From the NCBI RefSeq assembly GCF_014205845.1, contig NZ_JACHCR010000011.1:1-64000 (forward strand): a stretch of 64,000 bases of DNA, in the 5' to 3' direction. The position numbers and the translations under genes were made by a program. Positions within the stretch are counted from its first letter, which is position 1. Every line of letters begins with the position of its first letter. Below, one piece after another: positions 41,264 to 50,834 of the stretch. Source of the DNA: Mucilaginibacter cryoferens. Lineage in GTDB: Bacteria; Bacteroidota; Bacteroidia; Sphingobacteriales; Sphingobacteriaceae. A model generated the notes under the pieces. That model saw only the letters and a program-made list of their open reading frames with translations. It ran no database searches and was not told the origin of the DNA.

Positions 41264-42811
41264 TTATTGCACCTGGAACATATTGTTAAAGTTTGTTCCA
41301 TCGGGGTAATAGCCAGAGATTACCAAGTTGCCATTGCGCAGGTTGGTGATCACTTTATCAATATCACTTACGCTGTTTATTGGCGACTTGTTGATGCTGG
41401 TAATAACCGAGCCAACCGGGATCTCGAAGCTATCGAACACCCTGCCTTCGCGAACTTGTGTTACCAATACGCCGGAGTTTACATGGAACTTAGCCTTTTG
41501 AGCCGGACTTAACGGCTGGAAGCTTGCGCCCAGTTTGTTAAACAATTCTGCGGCTGATTTGGATACCACAGCAGTACGTGGAGTTGCCGGTGTAGCATCA
41601 GCTTTAAGCGTTACGGCGAAGGTTTTCTCTTTACCATCACGCAATACCGTCATGTTAACTTTATCGCCAGGTTGTAAGCGGCCCACGTGTTCCTGCAAAT
41701 CAGACGATTCGTAAACAGGTGTTCCTTCAACCTTTTCAATAATATCGCCTTTTTGGATACCGGCTTGTTGTGCGCCGCCACCTTCAACCAGATCATTCAC
41801 ATATAAACCTGTTGTGTTGGTGATGCTCAGCTTTTGTGCTACATCCGGATTAAGCTCTGTAAAACTTACGCCTACAAAGCCGCGTTTTACGGTGCCGTAC
41901 TTTTTAATATCATTAAGTACCTTTTTAGCCAGGTTAACCGGGATAGCAAAGCCGTAGCCTTCATAAGAGCCCGTATGCGAGGCTATCGCGGCGTTGATGC
42001 CTATCAGCTCGCCTTTGGTGTTTACAAGGGCGCCACCGCTGTTGCCGGGGTTAATGGCGGCATCTGTTTGGATAAACGATTCAATTGCCTTGTTTAGTTT
42101 TGGCGCCGCCGGCGTATTACGGGTACGGCCAAATGGATTGCTTTCGTCCTGGTTATCTTCGCTGCCTATGATGCCAATGTTACGGCCTTTGGCACTAATA
42201 ATGCCTGCTGTAACAGTTGAGGTAAGGTTAAATGGATTGCCAACGGCTAAAACCCATTCGCCAACACGGGCATCATCTGAGTTGCCTAGTTTTACAATAG
42301 GCAGGTTGGTAGCGGTTATCTTAATCAATGCAAGATCTGTGCTTGGGTCGGTGCCTATTACTTTGGCCTCAAACTGGCGGTGATCATTTGTGGCAACGGT
42401 AATTTTATCAGCCTTTTCAACCACGTGATTGTTGGTAACAATGTAACCATCGGTAGATATAATTACACCAGAACCCGATGCCATTTGCGGGCCTTGCGGG
42501 CGCGCACGCTGACCAAACATTTCGCCAAACATTTGCTCCATCTTGTCCTGCTTGCTATCGCCATCTCCCTGGCTGCCGTAAGTAGTACGGATGTAAACCA
42601 CAGCCGGGGTTACTGCCGCTGCCGCTTCGGTAAAATCAAGCGCGCCAGTCGACGATACTACCGGGGCCGATGGATTACTTGTAAAATAAACTTTTTGTTT
42701 GTCTTCAAAGCTTAAATTGTCGGAGTACTTGCTCTCAACAACTTTGTATGCGCCTAAAGCCATGGCTCCTCCAACAAAAGCGGTTAATAATGTTAAACCA
42801 ATCTTTTTCAT
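41264..42811 (-). CDS. Do/DegP-type periplasmic serine protease
   Basis: A 515-aa HtrA-family protease/chaperone of the envelope. An N-terminal signal or anchor (IGLTLLTAFVGGAMALGAYKVV) precedes the trypsin-like domain with His129 (NNHVV), Asp159 (STDLALI) and Ser258 (NPGNSGG), then two PDZ domains (VGVSFTELNPDVAQ..., and the C-terminal VREGRVFDSFEIPVGSVI). Length and domain order match DegP/DegQ. Upstream is a palindrome that overlaps its predicted promoter, so expression is probably controlled; it reads alone. Confidence 0.95.
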   Translation of the reverse strand: MKKIGLTLLTAFVGGAMALGAYKVVESKYSDNLSFEDKQKVYFTSNPSAPVVSSTGALDFTEAAAAVTPAVVYIRTTYGSQGDGDSKQDKMEQMFGEMFGQRARPQGPQMASGSGVIISTDGYIVTNNHVVEKADKITVATNDHRQFEAKVIGTDPSTDLALIKITATNLPIVKLGNSDDARVGEWVLAVGNPFNLTSTVTAGIISAKGRNIGIIGSEDNQDESNPFGRTRNTPAAPKLNKAIESFIQTDAAINPGNSGGALVNTKGELIGINAAIASHTGSYEGYGFAIPVNLAKKVLNDIKKYGTVKRGFVGVSFTELNPDVAQKLSITNTTGLYVNDLVEGGGAQQAGIQKGDIIEKVEGTPVYESSDLQEHVGRLQPGDKVNMTVLRDGKEKTFAVTLKADATPATPRTAVVSKSAAELFNKLGASFQPLSPAQKAKFHVNSGVLVTQVREGRVFDSFEIPVGSVITSINKSPINSVSDIDKVITNLRNGNLVISGYYPDGTNFNNMFQVQ

Positions 42812-42840
42812 CTTTATATTTGCCTTTCTTTTTTATGTTA

Positions 42841-42864
42841 TTTGATTTTAACAAATCAAATTTA
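42841..42864 (-). promoter_or_regulatory. Palindromic operator overlapping degP promoter
   Basis: TTTGATTT-TAAC-AAATCAAA (42841-42860) is a perfect 8-bp inverted repeat. On the minus strand TAAATTTG (42864-42857) fits TAnnTTTG and shares four bases with the palindrome; a TTG lies 21 nt upstream. Binding there would block RNA polymerase. Confidence 0.5.
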
Positions 42865-43001
42865 ATACCATATAGACTACAAAATCAATATTTAGTTAGC
42901 ACGATTTTTGTTAAAATTTGTTAAATTGATTTTACTTAGCTGTATTGGTTGTTACAATAGGAATAGGACAAGCTAAGTAGCTGATATTAAATTACATTAT
43001 T

Positions 43002-43787
43002 GTGAAGATACGATTTTATAAATACCAGGGTGCCGGTAACGATTTTATACTGGTAGATAACCGCGAAAATATTGTTGACCACAGCAACCCAAAGCTGATT
43101 GCGCACCTGTGCCACCGCCGTTTTGGTATTGGTGGCGATGGTATGATGTTTCTGCAAAATAAAGCAGGCTACGATTTTGAGATGGTATATTACAATGCCG
43201 ATGGCCAGCCAAGCAGCATGTGCGGTAATGGCGGGCGATGCATTGTAGCCTTTGCCAAATTTTTGGGTGTGATACAAAACGAAACTGAATTTTTGGCGGT
43301 TGATGGTCCGCATGGTGCCAAAATTACCGACGAAGGCGACTGGGTTAGCCTACAGATGATTGATGTAAATGAGCTAAATACCGATCTGGATGCCTATGTG
43401 CTTAACACCGGGTCGCCTCATTATGTAAAGCTTGTTGATGACCTTGCCCATCGCGATGTTTTTCACGAGGGCAGAGCTATTAGAAATAATGCCACCTATC
43501 GCGAAAAAGGAATCAACGTAAACTTTGTGGAGCCAACCGATAGCGGCTACTTTGTACGCACTTTTGAACGCGGCGTAGAGGATGAAACATTTGCCTGTGG
43601 TACCGGCGTTACCGCGGTTGCCCTGGCCATGGCCAGGCATAACCAGCAAACCGGCCATATTGATACCCCTATAAAAGTTTTGGGGGGTGATCTTAACATC
43701 CGTTTCAATTACGATGGACAGGCATTTACCGATATTTTTTTAGAAGGCCCTGCCTTGCAGGTTTTTGAGGGCGTGGTAGAGATTTAA
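43002..43787 (+). CDS. dapF: Diaminopimelate epimerase
   Basis: A 261-aa cofactor-independent epimerase converting LL- to meso-diaminopimelate for lysine and peptidoglycan synthesis. It opens with FYKYQGAGNDFILVDN. The catalytic cysteines are Cys74 (SMCGNGGRC) and Cys199 (FACGTGVTAVAL), and NTGSPHYV lies between. The start is GTG at 43002, fixed by the family N-terminus; no ATG is near. Length normal. Divergent from degP. Confidence 0.97.
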   Translation: MKIRFYKYQGAGNDFILVDNRENIVDHSNPKLIAHLCHRRFGIGGDGMMFLQNKAGYDFEMVYYNADGQPSSMCGNGGRCIVAFAKFLGVIQNETEFLAVDGPHGAKITDEGDWVSLQMIDVNELNTDLDAYVLNTGSPHYVKLVDDLAHRDVFHEGRAIRNNATYREKGINVNFVEPTDSGYFVRTFERGVEDETFACGTGVTAVALAMARHNQQTGHIDTPIKVLGGDLNIRFNYDGQAFTDIFLEGPALQVFEGVVEI

Positions 43788-43808
43788 AATCAGTGACGTT
43801 TTTAATAA

Positions 43809-43853
43809 TTAGGGTGATTTAAGGCAGGCAGCACTTGTCGTAAATCACCCTAA
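43809..43853. repeat. Inverted repeat after dapF
   Basis: TTAGGGTGATTTA and TAAATCACCCTAA, 13 bp each and perfect, separated by 19 nt. No T-run follows on either side, so a role as terminator of dapF is possible but not typical. Confidence 0.55.
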
Positions 43854-43922
43854 AAATGTCTTTACTGCCACCTGCCGAAAGTACTGTTACCAGCGATATT
43901 TGAATATTAAACAATGTTTATT

Positions 43923-44450
43923 ATGAAAGATAATTTAACAGCAGGCGGCCTACCTCAACCCTTAATTATTCTGCTTGATGCTACCGTGAATGAATTAATG
44001 CAAGGTATAGCATCAAGCAACCCCGAAGACATTAACCGTACACCCTGCGAAGGCAGCTGGACGGCAGGCCAGAACATAGAACATGTACGCCTTTCGGTTT
44101 TGGGCACTATAGCTTTATTAACCGGCCCGGTAAAAGATACCAACAGAAGCCCCGATCAGTATGCTAAAGCTATAAAAGAGTTGTTTTTAGATTTTAATGC
44201 CAAATACCCATCGGCACCAACACTGATCCCGGCCAATAAACAGTATGATAAAAATGAATTAATAGCAGCGCTTAACTCTCTTTTCCAATCGCTGCAATAT
44301 CAGATCCAAACCCTGGAGATGACGGATACCTGCCTTGCGGCAGAATTTCCCGGAATGGGTTACTTAACCCGCTTAGAGTGGGCTACTGTCGCGGTTTACC
44401 ACACGCAACGGCATATACATCAGCTGGCAAAAATTAAGAAGTGTTTTTAA
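43923..44450 (+). CDS. DinB-family protein
   Basis: A 175-aa four-helix DinB-like protein, a fold used for divalent-metal-dependent thiol transfer and other reactions. Motifs: GSWTAGQNIEHV (first metal His), and near the end EWATVAVYHTQRHIHQL (two His). Three well placed His suggest metal binding. I start at the second ATG (43923); another lies at 43914. Convergent with comB 12 bp away. Substrate unknown. Confidence 0.85.
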   Translation: MKDNLTAGGLPQPLIILLDATVNELMQGIASSNPEDINRTPCEGSWTAGQNIEHVRLSVLGTIALLTGPVKDTNRSPDQYAKAIKELFLDFNAKYPSAPTLIPANKQYDKNELIAALNSLFQSLQYQIQTLEMTDTCLAAEFPGMGYLTRLEWATVAVYHTQRHIHQLAKIKKCF

Positions 44451-44461
44451 CCAGGTGAAGG

Positions 44462-45211
44462 TTACAATTTTATCAGCCGCTCTCCGTCTAAAACGGGGAT
44501 GGCTGTTGTAATATCAATCTGTAAACAAAACTCAATATCTTTCACAATACCCAGTTTTTTCATCCGTTCGCCGTGCGATGTTTTCTTGAGGTAGTCATTT
44601 ATATCGTGTTTGCCTAACTGGTACAGGTCATTAGCTGCAAGGGCAGCATCATCCAGTTCAAAGCCTATTGGTTTAAGCTGCTCAATAACGGCGCCTGCAA
44701 ACAAAGTATCCTCCAGGTTAAAGTTGTTTTTCCAGCCGGCGCATACCAACAGCACGTTTTCGTTCTGCGTTTTAAGCCAGTTGCTTAGCGAGGTAAGGTT
44801 AAGGAACGATCCTATTACCACTTTTTTGGCCGCCCGCGATAAATGCAAAGCGTGTGTACCGTTGGTGGTTGTAAGTACTATCGTTTTACCGGCAACCTTT
44901 TCGGCGGTATAAGAGAATGGCGAATTGCCAAAATCAAACCCATCAACTACTTTTCCATCGCGTTCTGCTGCCAAAAGGTAATCCAGCCCTTTCGCTCTAT
45001 ATGCGGAACACTCCTCAACCTGTGATACCGGGATAATAGCCTCAGCACCGTTTTCAATACCATAACATATAGATGATGTTGCCCTGAAAATATCAATAAC
45101 CACCACTATATACTCTTCCACATTAAAAAGTGGCAGCAAAGCAGGGGTAAGGCAAACGTGTGCCCCCCGGCTCCCCGAAGAGGGAGTTTGGTTATCGATA
45201 TTTTCTGACAT
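44462..45211 (-). CDS. comB: ComB-type 2-phosphosulfolactate phosphatase
   Basis: A 249-aa member of the ComB family (VVIDIFRATSSICYGIENGA; GFDFGNSPFSY; TIVLTTTNGTHAL), which in methanogens hydrolyses 2-phospho-3-sulfolactate in coenzyme M synthesis. Most Bacteroidota have it without a coenzyme M pathway; its substrate there may be another sulfonate intermediate or unrelated phosphate ester. Neighbours give no pathway clue. It is followed downstream by DinB on the other strand and preceded by gcvT, 55 bp away in the same direction. Confidence 0.9.
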   Translation of the reverse strand: MSENIDNQTPSSGSRGAHVCLTPALLPLFNVEEYIVVVIDIFRATSSICYGIENGAEAIIPVSQVEECSAYRAKGLDYLLAAERDGKVVDGFDFGNSPFSYTAEKVAGKTIVLTTTNGTHALHLSRAAKKVVIGSFLNLTSLSNWLKTQNENVLLVCAGWKNNFNLEDTLFAGAVIEQLKPIGFELDDAALAANDLYQLGKHDINDYLKKTSHGERMKKLGIVKDIEFCLQIDITTAIPVLDGERLIKL

Positions 45212-45266
45212 AATTTTAAATTAAACTGAAAAGCAAACTATTGTTTATAGTTCCCCCTTCAGGGGG

Positions 45267-46352
45267 TTAGGGGGCTTTGTAAAAAGGCGGCTTTACAATT
45301 TGGGCCTTTACCTTATTATCCCTTATGCTGATGTAAATTTCGGTGCCTTCTTTGGCAAATTCGGTGTTTACATAGCCCAGGCCAATGGCTTTTTGCAGGG
45401 AGTGTGATTGTGTGCCCGAAGTTACTTTGCCTATGTTGTTACCATCGGCATCAACAATAGGGTAATCATGGCGGGGAATACCGCGCTCTATCATTTCAAA
45501 ACCTACCAGCTTTTTGCTTACACCGGCTTGTTTTTGCTGCTGTAATGCTTCGGAGTTGGTAAACTCTTTACTAAATTTAGTTACCCAGCCCAGGCCGGCT
45601 TCTAATGGCGATGTGGTATCGTCAATATCGTTGCCGTAGAGGCAAAAACCCATTTCTAAACGTAAAGTATCGCGTGCACCCAAACCAATTGGCTTTATGC
45701 CGAATGGTTCGCCTGCTTTAAATATCGCATCCCAGATTTGCCCGGCATATTGGTTTTCAAAGTAGATCTCGAAACCTCCCGCACCCGTATAACCGGTTGC
45801 AGATATCACCACGTTATCAACACCGGCAAAAGTTCCCTTTTTAAAGGTGTAGTACTCCATAGATACCAGGTCAACCTCGGTTAAGCTTTGCAAAGCTTCG
45901 GCAGCTTTGGGGCCTTGTATAGCCAGCAATGAGGTACGGTCTGATATGTTTTTCATATCCACACCGTTGGTATTGTATTTAGAGATCCAATCCCAGTCTT
46001 TATCAATGTTTGATGCATTAACAACCAGCATATAGGTTTTATCATCTATGCGGTAAACCAGTAAATCGTCAACAATACCACCGTCTTCGTTTGGCAGGCA
46101 AGAGTATTGTACTTTACCGTCGTACAGTTTGGCGGCATCGTTGCTGGTAACACGCTGTATAAGATCAAGCGCGTTATCGCCTTTTAAAATAAATTCGCCC
46201 ATGTGGCTTACATCAAATACACCAACCGCCTTGCGTACGGTTTCGTGTTCGGCGTTAATACCAGCGTATTGCACAGGCATATTGTAGCCGGCAAAAGGTA
46301 CCATTTTGGCACCTGTTTTAATGTGTACTTCGGTTAAAGCAGTATTCTTCAT
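45267..46352 (-). CDS. gcvT: Aminomethyltransferase, glycine cleavage T protein
   Basis: A 361-aa folate-dependent enzyme that takes the aminomethyl group from lipoyl-GcvH and makes methylene-tetrahydrofolate plus ammonia. Clear motifs: [46 protein letters not shown] and [21 protein letters not shown]. Full length for the family. gcvH and gcvP are not in the window, so the glycine cleavage system is scattered. Downstream of it lies comB; upstream, the large inverted repeat at 46416-46880. Confidence 0.97.
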   Translation of the reverse strand: MKNTALTEVHIKTGAKMVPFAGYNMPVQYAGINAEHETVRKAVGVFDVSHMGEFILKGDNALDLIQRVTSNDAAKLYDGKVQYSCLPNEDGGIVDDLLVYRIDDKTYMLVVNASNIDKDWDWISKYNTNGVDMKNISDRTSLLAIQGPKAAEALQSLTEVDLVSMEYYTFKKGTFAGVDNVVISATGYTGAGGFEIYFENQYAGQIWDAIFKAGEPFGIKPIGLGARDTLRLEMGFCLYGNDIDDTTSPLEAGLGWVTKFSKEFTNSEALQQQKQAGVSKKLVGFEMIERGIPRHDYPIVDADGNNIGKVTSGTQSHSLQKAIGLGYVNTEFAKEGTEIYISIRDNKVKAQIVKPPFYKAP

Positions 46353-46415
46353 GCGGTCAGTTCAATCAGTCGCAAAAGTAATTATTTTGATGGTAATTGG
46401 GAAGGAGGATACAAA

Positions 46416-46880
46416 TTAAGCAGGGAAATCGCTTTTAAACTTTTTTACCGCCTTTAAGGCAGAGATAGGTAACCCCTACGGGGGCAAAAAAGAATATTAG
46501 ATAAATATTTCTACAATTTGGTAGCCTCTACGAGCAATGTCATTAAGTTAAGAGAGGCCAGGCTGCTCCAGAGGAGTAAAAGCTTAGTAGCAAACAATAA
46601 ATTAGTGTTTTGCGTACCAGAGGTACGCCACTTAACGTTTCGTACCTCTGGTACGGAGCTGCATCTTGCTTTTTTGCTACAAAGCGGTTCCCCCGCCGGG
46701 GGAAGAAACCCTTAACTTAATGACATTGCTCTACGAGGCATTATACCATACTAATAAAGATGCTTGCCTCGTAGAGGCTACCAAATTGTAGAATAAAAGT
46801 TTAAATGTTTCTTTTGCCCCCGTAGGGGTTACCTTTCTTTCTACATCATTTTTTTAAAAGCGATTTCCCTGACAAATTAA
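46416..46880. repeat. Nested long inverted repeat (~465 bp)
   Basis: Several arms pair in order from outside in: CAGGGAAATCGCTTTTAAA (46421) with its complement at 46853-46870; GGTAACCCCTACGGGGGCAAAA (46469) with 46810-46833; CTACAATTTGGTAGCCTCTACGAG (46511) with 46766-46791; CAATGTCATTAAGTTAAG (46535-46552) with 46711-46728; GTAGCAAA (46587) with TTTGCTAC (46673); and an inner perfect 15-bp pair CGTACCAGAGGTACG/CGTACCTCTGGTACG (46613/46641). No gene fits inside. It looks like a foldback element or MITE; the rest of 46353-47036 has nothing else. Confidence 0.75.
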
Positions 46881-46976
46881 GCGAATACCTGTATAACGGA
46901 AGGTTTAATGGCCCAAATCCACGAGTAAGGAAACCAGCAGGAAATATAGTTTGCGGTTAAAATACTGATATTGTAA

Positions 46977-47015
46977 TAAGAGTTACGAAGCTTCAAACGC
47001 TTCGTAACTCTTATC
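46977..47015. repeat. Perfect 16-bp hairpin with TTACGAAG core
   Basis: ATAAGAGTTACGAAGC and its complement around the loop TTCAAAC, 22 bp beyond the stop of the Mo-subunit gene, where it could end the operon although no T-run follows. Core shared with the palindrome at 8272-8304. Confidence 0.75.
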
Positions 47016-47036
47016 ATAATTCTTGTTTTGAAGAAA

Positions 47037-49187
47037 CTAAGCCATCACCTTATCTGGAGTAATGGGCAGGTCTCTCACCCGTTTGCCGCTGGCATTGTAA
47101 ACCGCGTTGGCTACGGCTGCAGCCATACCAATGAGGGCTATTTCGGCCATGCCCTTTGCTCCCATCGGGTTGATGATTGGGTCGGGTTTGTTTACAAACA
47201 GGGCATCAATCTGGGGGATATCTGCATTTACAGGCACATGGTAATCGGCAAAATTATTGTTGATGTACCGGCCATAGCGATGATCGATAATTGATTCTTC
47301 CATCAAAGCCATCCCGAGGCCACCAATGGCGCCGCCAATAACCTGGCTGCGGGCAGTTTTGGGGCTGATAACCTTGCCACAGTCGGATACGCAGGCAACT
47401 TTATCTATTTTAACAACGCCGGTGGCGGCATTCACCAATACTTTTACAAAGTGTACCGACCAGGAGTTCATAGCGTATTTTTGCATGCCGTTGCCACCGT
47501 CGGTTTCAGAAACAACTTCCAGCGAAGGCAGGCCGCTGTCTTTAAGTATCTTGGTATAATCGGGGTTGTTTGTAGCTCCATTACCTGCCAGCTTTTGAAA
47601 CTTCTCTTTCAGATCGGCGCAGGCCTTGTATACTGCCGAACCAACGCTTGCAGTGGTTGCCGATCCTCCCTGGGTTGGCGCATTGGGCAATGATGAATCG
47701 CCCAGTTCAAAACGGATCTTCTCCGCAGGGATACCCAATTGTTCGGCTGCTATTAACACCATGGCCGTGCCTGTGCCGGGGCCTATGTCGCTCACGGCGC
47801 TTTGCAGTAATAGTGTACCATCGGCATTAAATTTTGCACGTATGGTAGCGCCGGCGCGGTAAGCGCCAAACATGCCGCCACCCATACCGTAGCCTACATA
47901 CCAGCCGTTTTGTTTTACAGTGCCGGGTTCCTGTTTACGATCTTTCCAGCCTATATGATCGCTACCTAACTGGTAGGCTTCATTCAAAAACTTACTGGAG
48001 AAAGGCTTGCCGCTGCCGGGGTCTGTTTGGGCATAATTGCGCAAACGCAGTTCAACAGGATCGAGCTTTAGCTGATAAGATAGTTCATCCAAGGCCGATT
48101 CTAACGCGAATGCGCCGGTTGCTTCTCCCGGTCCGCGCATCCAGGTAGGGGTTGCAATATCCAGCGCAACTAAATGATATTTGGTATTTACATTGGGGCA
48201 GGCATATAAACTCTGGCTCACCCCGGTAGGCCCTTCTGTAAAGTTCTCGTAAGATGAAGTTTGCCCGGCCGCCTCATGGGTAATGCCGGTAAGCTTGCCA
48301 TCGGCGGTAGCGCCAATACCAATTTTTTGCCAGGTAAAGGGCCGGTAACCCACCGAAGTAAACATATCTGCACGGCTTAAAACTACTTTTACCGGGCGCT
48401 TTACCACTTTGGCAGCAAGTATGGCGGCTACCTCATGCGGCCATGTGCGCAACGCGCTGCCAAATGCCCCGCCCACAAACTGCGAGTGTACCTGCACGTT
48501 TTCCTTGGGGAGCTTAAATAAATGAGCCAGGTCACCCTGGGTATCTTTAACGCCCTGGGTTTTATCCCAAACGGTAAGTTTATTATCGGTATCCCAATTG
48601 GCAATAATGGCATGCAGTTCCATGGGGTTGTGCGTTACGGTGGGCACAATGTACTCCTGTTCCACTTTAAAGGGGGCCAGTTTCCAGGCATCTTCGGTAC
48701 CTCGTTTATAAGTGCCTTCTCCGCGCGGAGGGAAGCCTTTATCCCGGTTATCGGGCAGGCTGGTGATGTGCTTTTCTGTTTTGTATTGCGCTTTTACCAA
48801 TGATGCTGCAAACAGCGCGCGTTCAAATGTATCGGCTACAACAATGGCAACCGGCTGGCCATTGTAATAAATTTTATCGTCATAAAACACCTTTAACGCT
48901 CCTTTGGCATCCGCAGCTTTACCCTTTTCGGGCTGATCGCCGGGTACTTTAGGTGCGTTTAAATGCGTAATAACCGCTAAAACGCCGGGTGCACGTTCGG
49001 CGGCTTTGGTATCAATAGCTATAATATTGCCTTTGGTAATAGTGCTGCCTGCTAAAACGCCATAAGTAAGCCCTTTGGGGGTATATTCGGCCGAGTATTT
49101 GGCTGCACCGGTTACTTTTAACCGGCCGTCTACCCGGCTCATGCCTTCAGCTGATGAGGGCATAGTTTTGTTGATCGCTGTTTTCAT
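47037..49187 (-). CDS. Xanthine dehydrogenase-family Mo-binding subunit (PaoC-like)
   Basis: A 716-aa large subunit of a molybdenum hydroxylase, which binds the Mo-cytosine dinucleotide and oxidises aldehydes or purines. Seen motifs: SRVDGRLKVTGAAKYSAEY at the N-terminus, QFVGGAFGSALR, WMRGPGEATGAFALES, and GQ/E-type active site QVIGGAIGGLGMALME and PMGAKGMAEIALIG with the catalytic Glu. At this length it resembles E. coli PaoC/YagR rather than the ~900-aa XdhB types. Third gene of a three-gene operon, 7 bp after the FAD subunit. Confidence 0.93.
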   Translation of the reverse strand: MKTAINKTMPSSAEGMSRVDGRLKVTGAAKYSAEYTPKGLTYGVLAGSTITKGNIIAIDTKAAERAPGVLAVITHLNAPKVPGDQPEKGKAADAKGALKVFYDDKIYYNGQPVAIVVADTFERALFAASLVKAQYKTEKHITSLPDNRDKGFPPRGEGTYKRGTEDAWKLAPFKVEQEYIVPTVTHNPMELHAIIANWDTDNKLTVWDKTQGVKDTQGDLAHLFKLPKENVQVHSQFVGGAFGSALRTWPHEVAAILAAKVVKRPVKVVLSRADMFTSVGYRPFTWQKIGIGATADGKLTGITHEAAGQTSSYENFTEGPTGVSQSLYACPNVNTKYHLVALDIATPTWMRGPGEATGAFALESALDELSYQLKLDPVELRLRNYAQTDPGSGKPFSSKFLNEAYQLGSDHIGWKDRKQEPGTVKQNGWYVGYGMGGGMFGAYRAGATIRAKFNADGTLLLQSAVSDIGPGTGTAMVLIAAEQLGIPAEKIRFELGDSSLPNAPTQGGSATTASVGSAVYKACADLKEKFQKLAGNGATNNPDYTKILKDSGLPSLEVVSETDGGNGMQKYAMNSWSVHFVKVLVNAATGVVKIDKVACVSDCGKVISPKTARSQVIGGAIGGLGMALMEESIIDHRYGRYINNNFADYHVPVNADIPQIDALFVNKPDPIINPMGAKGMAEIALIGMAAAVANAVYNASGKRVRDLPITPDKVMA

Positions 49188-49194
49188 GGTGATG

Positions 49195-50193
49195 TTAAAC
49201 TAAGCCTGCTGCATGTTTTAAAGCCTCGGTAATAGTTGCCGGTGCCAGTTTTAATTTAAATGAATTACCGCCGTGTCCTATAGCACCCTGCATAGCCAGG
49301 GTGGCGGCTTGTGCAAAGTTTTCTTCGGTTGGCTGCTTGCCTGTAAGGGCTTTCTCGGCATCAAACAATCGCCATGGTTTGTGGGCCACGCCGCCCATGG
49401 CTAAGCGGGCGTTTTTGATAATGCCGTTTTCTATCTCTAACGCCGCTGCAACTGATACCAGCGCGAAGGCATAAGATTGCCTGTCGCGTATTTTCAGGTA
49501 ATAACTATTTTGGGCAAAGTTGTTATCAGGGATCTCAATGCCCACAATCAATTCGTCCTTAGCCAGGTTATTGTCCAGGTCGGGATGTTCTCCCGGCAGG
49601 CGATGAAATTGGGTAAAAGGTAACTTACGTTCGCCTTTTTTGCCGGCTATATGTACAGTGGCATCCAGCGCGGCAAGGGCCACACACATATCGCTGGGGT
49701 GCACGGCTATACATTGCTGGCTTGCGCCAAATATGGCGTGCATGCGGTTAATACCTTCCATAGCGCCGCAGCCGGTGCCGGGTACGCGTTTATTGCAGGG
49801 CATGGTTGTATCATAAAAATAGCCGCAACGGGTACGCTGCATCATATTGCCACCTACGGTAGCCATATTACGTAACTGGGGCGATGCCCCCGCTTTAAGC
49901 GCCATTGCCAAAAGTGGGTGGCGTTTGGCTACCATGTTGTTTTCTGATACTACACTGTTAAGCGCCAGGCTACCCAAATACAGCCCGGTTTTGGTTTCTG
50001 TTATATCTTTTAATGATTGATGATCAACTAAGCCCAGGTGATTTATATCTACCAGTTTATCGGGCGCGGTTACGCCTCGTTTCATAAGGTCGATAAGGTT
50101 GGTGCCTCCGGCAATAACTTTTACGCCCGGTTTGCCTATAACATCCAATGCCGCCTTTAAAGTGGCTGGCCTAACATATTGAAACTGTTTCAT
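49195..50193 (-). CDS. Xanthine dehydrogenase-family FAD subunit (PaoB-like)
   Basis: A 332-aa FAD-binding subunit. The N-terminal flavin fold shows VIAGGTNLIDLMKRG, and the family's FAD contacts are in ATVGGNMMQRTRCGYFYD. Like PaoB/YagS, it carries a four-Cys stretch (RTRCGYFYDTTMPCNKRVPGTGCGA) that in PaoB binds an extra [4Fe-4S] cluster. C-terminal CO_deh_flav_C domain follows. Its start overlaps the stop of the iron-sulfur subunit by 4 bp (ATGA), so the two are translationally coupled. Confidence 0.93.
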   Translation of the reverse strand: MKQFQYVRPATLKAALDVIGKPGVKVIAGGTNLIDLMKRGVTAPDKLVDINHLGLVDHQSLKDITETKTGLYLGSLALNSVVSENNMVAKRHPLLAMALKAGASPQLRNMATVGGNMMQRTRCGYFYDTTMPCNKRVPGTGCGAMEGINRMHAIFGASQQCIAVHPSDMCVALAALDATVHIAGKKGERKLPFTQFHRLPGEHPDLDNNLAKDELIVGIEIPDNNFAQNSYYLKIRDRQSYAFALVSVAAALEIENGIIKNARLAMGGVAHKPWRLFDAEKALTGKQPTEENFAQAATLAMQGAIGHGGNSFKLKLAPATITEALKHAAGLV

Positions 50194-50834
50194 ACAGCCA
50201 TCCCTCCATCTTTTACTTCCTGTATGGCATTAACTATGTTGGGATAAGCGCCGCAACGGCAAATATTACCGCTCATGTATTCCCTTATTTCGTGTTCTGA
50301 ATTGGCATGTCCCTCGCGGATACAGGCCACCGCCGACATGATTTGCCCCGGTGTGCAGTACCCGCACTGAAAACCATCGTGTTTTATAAAAGCCTCCTGC
50401 ATAGGATGTAGCTGATTGCCGTTGGCCAGGCCCTCAATGGTGGTTATCTTTCTACCATTCATCATAACGCCCAATGTAAGGCACGAATTGATGCGGTGGC
50501 CATCCACATGTACGGTGCAGGCGCCGCATTGGCCATGGTCGCAGCCTTTTTTGGTGCCGGTTAAATCCAATTGTTCGCGCAAGATATCCAGCAGGGTGGC
50601 TCTTGGCTCCACCGATAGATTTTGCGTTTTGCCGTTAACCTGCATTTTTAGGGGCATTTTTTCAAAAACGGCGGCAATTTGCTCATCTATATGATCGGCG
50701 GCGGCTTTTATGGCTGTACCCGGTGTAAGGGCAACAGCAGTAAGCAGCGTTGATTGTTTTATGAAATTTCTGCGCGAACTATCCTTTACATCCTGTGCTG
50801 CATCATTGGCAGGATAAGCTTCTTTGTTCTCCAT
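50190..50834 (-). CDS. [2Fe-2S] subunit with Tat signal (PaoA-like)
   Basis: A 214-aa iron-sulfur subunit. The N-terminus has a twin-arginine motif (SSRRNFIKQS, residue about 20) and a hydrophobic segment ending in TAIKAA, so the whole complex is exported folded to the periplasm. The first [2Fe-2S] cluster is held by CDHGQCGAC...C and the second by CGYCTPGQ...CRC. First gene of the operon; the maturation factor of the XdhC/PaoD type is not in the window. Confidence 0.94.
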   Translation of the reverse strand: MENKEAYPANDAAQDVKDSSRRNFIKQSTLLTAVALTPGTAIKAAADHIDEQIAAVFEKMPLKMQVNGKTQNLSVEPRATLLDILREQLDLTGTKKGCDHGQCGACTVHVDGHRINSCLTLGVMMNGRKITTIEGLANGNQLHPMQEAFIKHDGFQCGYCTPGQIMSAVACIREGHANSEHEIREYMSGNICRCGAYPNIVNAIQEVKDGGMAV

